Assembly: GCF_004770995.1 (NCBI RefSeq)
Contig: NZ_RQHW01000013.1
Coordinates: 186,001 to 250,000, forward strand
Source of the DNA: Leptospira idonii
GTDB lineage: Bacteria > Spirochaetota > Leptospiria > Leptospirales > Leptospiraceae
Direction: 5' to 3'
DNA length: 64,000 bases
Shown here piece after piece: positions 62,667-64,000 of the stretch. Positions within the stretch are counted from its first letter, which is position 1. Each line of letters starts with the position of its first letter. Position numbers and translations under genes: made by a program. The notes under the pieces were generated by a model, which saw nothing but the letters and a program-made list of their open reading frames with translations, did not search any database and was not told the DNA's origin.

Positions 62667-62879
62667 TTATGTTTCTTTTTTGCCGAAAAGCCGAGTGGCA
62701 ATCTCAGGAAAATAGGCTCCGATGATGATCATGGATAAACCGATGATGTTCGGAATGGAAAAAAAACGGAAAGGGGTAGCGCCTCTGTCCAAACCTACAT
62801 TGATGACGCAAAGACACCAGCCGCCTAAAATCAAACCTAAACCGATGAGATGAAATAATATTTTTTTGATCATCTTCAA
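62667..62879 (-). CDS. Small two-helix membrane protein
   Basis: 70 residues with two hydrophobic helices (FHLIGLGLILGGWCLCVINV and IPNIIGLSMIIIGAYFPEIA). I recognise no family. It lies 18 bp before the fusion gene in the same direction, so it is likely the first gene of that unit, and 44 bp from the divergent DASS gene. Confidence 0.6.
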   Translation of the reverse strand: MKMIKKILFHLIGLGLILGGWCLCVINVGLDRGATPFRFFSIPNIIGLSMIIIGAYFPEIATRLFGKKET

Positions 62880-62923
62880 AATTCTCCTTTTTTATATCTT
62901 CTTGTTGAAACTCTCTCTCTTGG

Positions 62924-64000
62924 ATGGAAAACTACCATACCGAAGGAAATCGTCAAGCGACAATGGTTATCATTTCGATTCTTATTTGTACAATTATTAT
63001 ACTGCCGTCCTATTTCGGTTTTTACCAATCTTGGTTGGGTCTCACCCCTCCTCAGGAAATCAATTTGGTCATCGCACTGGTATCCGCTTATCTCTGGCTT
63101 ACGGAAGTCATCCCCCTGTATGTAACCGGTTTTCTCATTTTGTTTCTGGAATTGTTCTGGCTCATTCCCGTTTGGGGAGACGGTGCCCCGAAACCGAACG
63201 TATTTTTATCCTGCTATTTTTCCGAGACCATTTTACTCTTCTTAGGCGGTTTTGTGATTTCTCAAGGGATCGCAAATTACCGATTGGACGAAAGTATGGC
63301 TCGGTTCGTGATTCGGGAAACGAAAGGTTCTTCCTTTCTGCTTCTTTTGGGACTCGGTTTTGCTACCGGTTTCCTTTCCTGTTGGATGAACAATACAGCC
63401 ACCACAGCGATGATGTTAGGTTTGGTGGCTCCCATGATGAAGAATTTGGAAACCGAATCCCACTTGAGAAAGGCGGTTTTGTTTGTGGTTCCTTTTTCCG
63501 CCAATTTGGGAGGGATCGGAACTCCTGTGGGAACTCTGCCCAATGTGATAGGAATCGGTTACATGAAAGAAAAAGGTTTCGAGGTCGGTTTTCTGCCTTG
63601 GATGGGTTTCGGGATGCCCGTATTTCTGATTTCAGTATTCGCACTCTGTCTCATCCTATATTGGTTCTATCTTCGAAAGAATCCCGAACAAAGTGACCGG
63701 CTTTCCGCTCCGTCGGAAAAAAAGAACCAAGACGTACAAATCCAAACTAAGGTCAGCTTATTCATCATCGCATTGACTATCTTAGGCTGGATGACATCCG
63801 ATCTGCATAAGATATCGAACGGAACCGTTGCCTTGTTTCCTGTGATTTTATTTTTCGGACTCAAACTGCTTTCTTTGGAAGACTTTCGATCCCTCTCTTG
63901 GGATGTTCTGATTCTGATGGGAGGAGGGATTGCTTTAGGTAAGGCGATGGAAGAAACCGGTTTGGCAAAATATTTTATCAGCTTACTCTCATTAAGTGGC
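62924..64000 (+). CDS. DASS-family (SLC13) sodium:anion symporter, 5' part
   Basis: The frame is open to the right edge (359 codons), so the C-terminus is outside the window. Family landmarks: WLTEVIPLYVTGFLILFLEL, then LFLGGFVISQGIANYRLDES, LSCWMNNTATTAMMLGLVAP (the SNT-type substrate/Na+ loop) and ANLGGIGTPVGTLPNVIGIG. About eight membrane helices are visible. It probably brings in dicarboxylates, sulfate or similar anions with Na+. ATG at 62924 is the most likely start; the next in-frame ATG is at 62963. Confidence 0.85.
   Translation, partial: MENYHTEGNRQATMVIISILICTIIILPSYFGFYQSWLGLTPPQEINLVIALVSAYLWLTEVIPLYVTGFLILFLELFWLIPVWGDGAPKPNVFLSCYFSETILLFLGGFVISQGIANYRLDESMARFVIRETKGSSFLLLLGLGFATGFLSCWMNNTATTAMMLGLVAPMMKNLETESHLRKAVLFVVPFSANLGGIGTPVGTLPNVIGIGYMKEKGFEVGFLPWMGFGMPVFLISVFALCLILYWFYLRKNPEQSDRLSAPSEKKNQDVQIQTKVSLFIIALTILGWMTSDLHKISNGTVALFPVILFFGLKLLSLEDFRSLSWDVLILMGGGIALGKAMEETGLAKYFISLLSLSG

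Noticed and set aside
62866..63696. Plus-strand frame of 276 codons rich in Arg, Phe and Ser
   Set aside because: It is an alternative frame of the DASS transporter, which continues open to the window edge with clear family motifs.
1..64000. CRISPR array, prophage, insertion sequence, tRNA or rRNA
   Set aside because: I looked for regularly spaced repeats, transposase or integrase motifs, phage structural genes and cloverleaf or rRNA sequences and saw none.

Overview
The window looks like a stretch of chromosome from a Leptospira-type spirochaete, most likely a free-living Leptospiraceae member. The evidence is a moderately AT-rich base composition, densely packed genes, many lipoproteins with loose spirochaetal lipoboxes, a FlbD-MotA-MotB-FliL flagellar motor operon, a spirochaete-type SPASM protein, an OprP-like porin, LPS sugar genes (gmd, kdsB) and duplicated SBBP-repeat lipoproteins. 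The species assignment is inference; there is no rRNA or tRNA gene here to support it.

Layout. 1-4.3 kb: the 3' end of a response-regulator-type HD-GYP protein, then a single-chain restriction-modification enzyme and a convergent small XRE regulator. Each of the last two genes has the same near-palindromic 19-bp motif in front of it. 4.5-8.1 kb: a minus-strand operon of zinc-ribbon membrane protein, helical protein, SPFH/SHOCT protein and PrsW-type protease, which looks like an envelope-stress module. 8.2-14.8 kb: DUF1549 and DUF1501 secreted proteins facing a porin/lipoprotein/PA14-protein run. 15-21 kb: gmd, a STAS protein, a cyclic-nucleotide-binding regulator, TPR and VWA proteins, a CoA-type Nudix hydrolase and RNase D. 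21-30 kb: purF, queD, queC, an SBBP lipoprotein, ilvD, a decayed second SBBP lipoprotein and the transhydrogenase genes pntAB-pntB. 30-37 kb: a NarL-type regulator facing a minus-strand run of TPR, SpsF/PseG-like fusion, spiro-SPASM, SurA-like foldase and lysC. 37-41 kb: a fatty-acid desaturase and small lipoproteins. 41-46 kb: an MCE protein, a glycosyltransferase, the flagellar motor genes and kdsB. 46-64 kb: a CPA2 antiporter, two YceI proteins, ligA, an M23 peptidase, a SanA-like protein, a J-domain protein, an acyl-CoA dehydrogenase, AEC and EamA transporters, a hotdog protein, a GpsA-PlsB fusion and the start of a DASS transporter.

The genes are mostly housekeeping and envelope functions. 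The signals that gene calls do not explain are intergenic: (i) a ~135-bp element present twice in opposite orientation (27189-27325 and 55075-55207), with conserved ends, equal spacing and mutually exclusive GC-rich hairpins, lying in front of a lipoprotein gene both times; (ii) a heavily structured GC-rich block between convergent genes at 45906-46126; (iii) a GC-rich hairpin cluster at 52691-52790; and (iv) the mirrored operator pair around the restriction-modification locus. I saw no insertion sequence, prophage, CRISPR array or replication origin.
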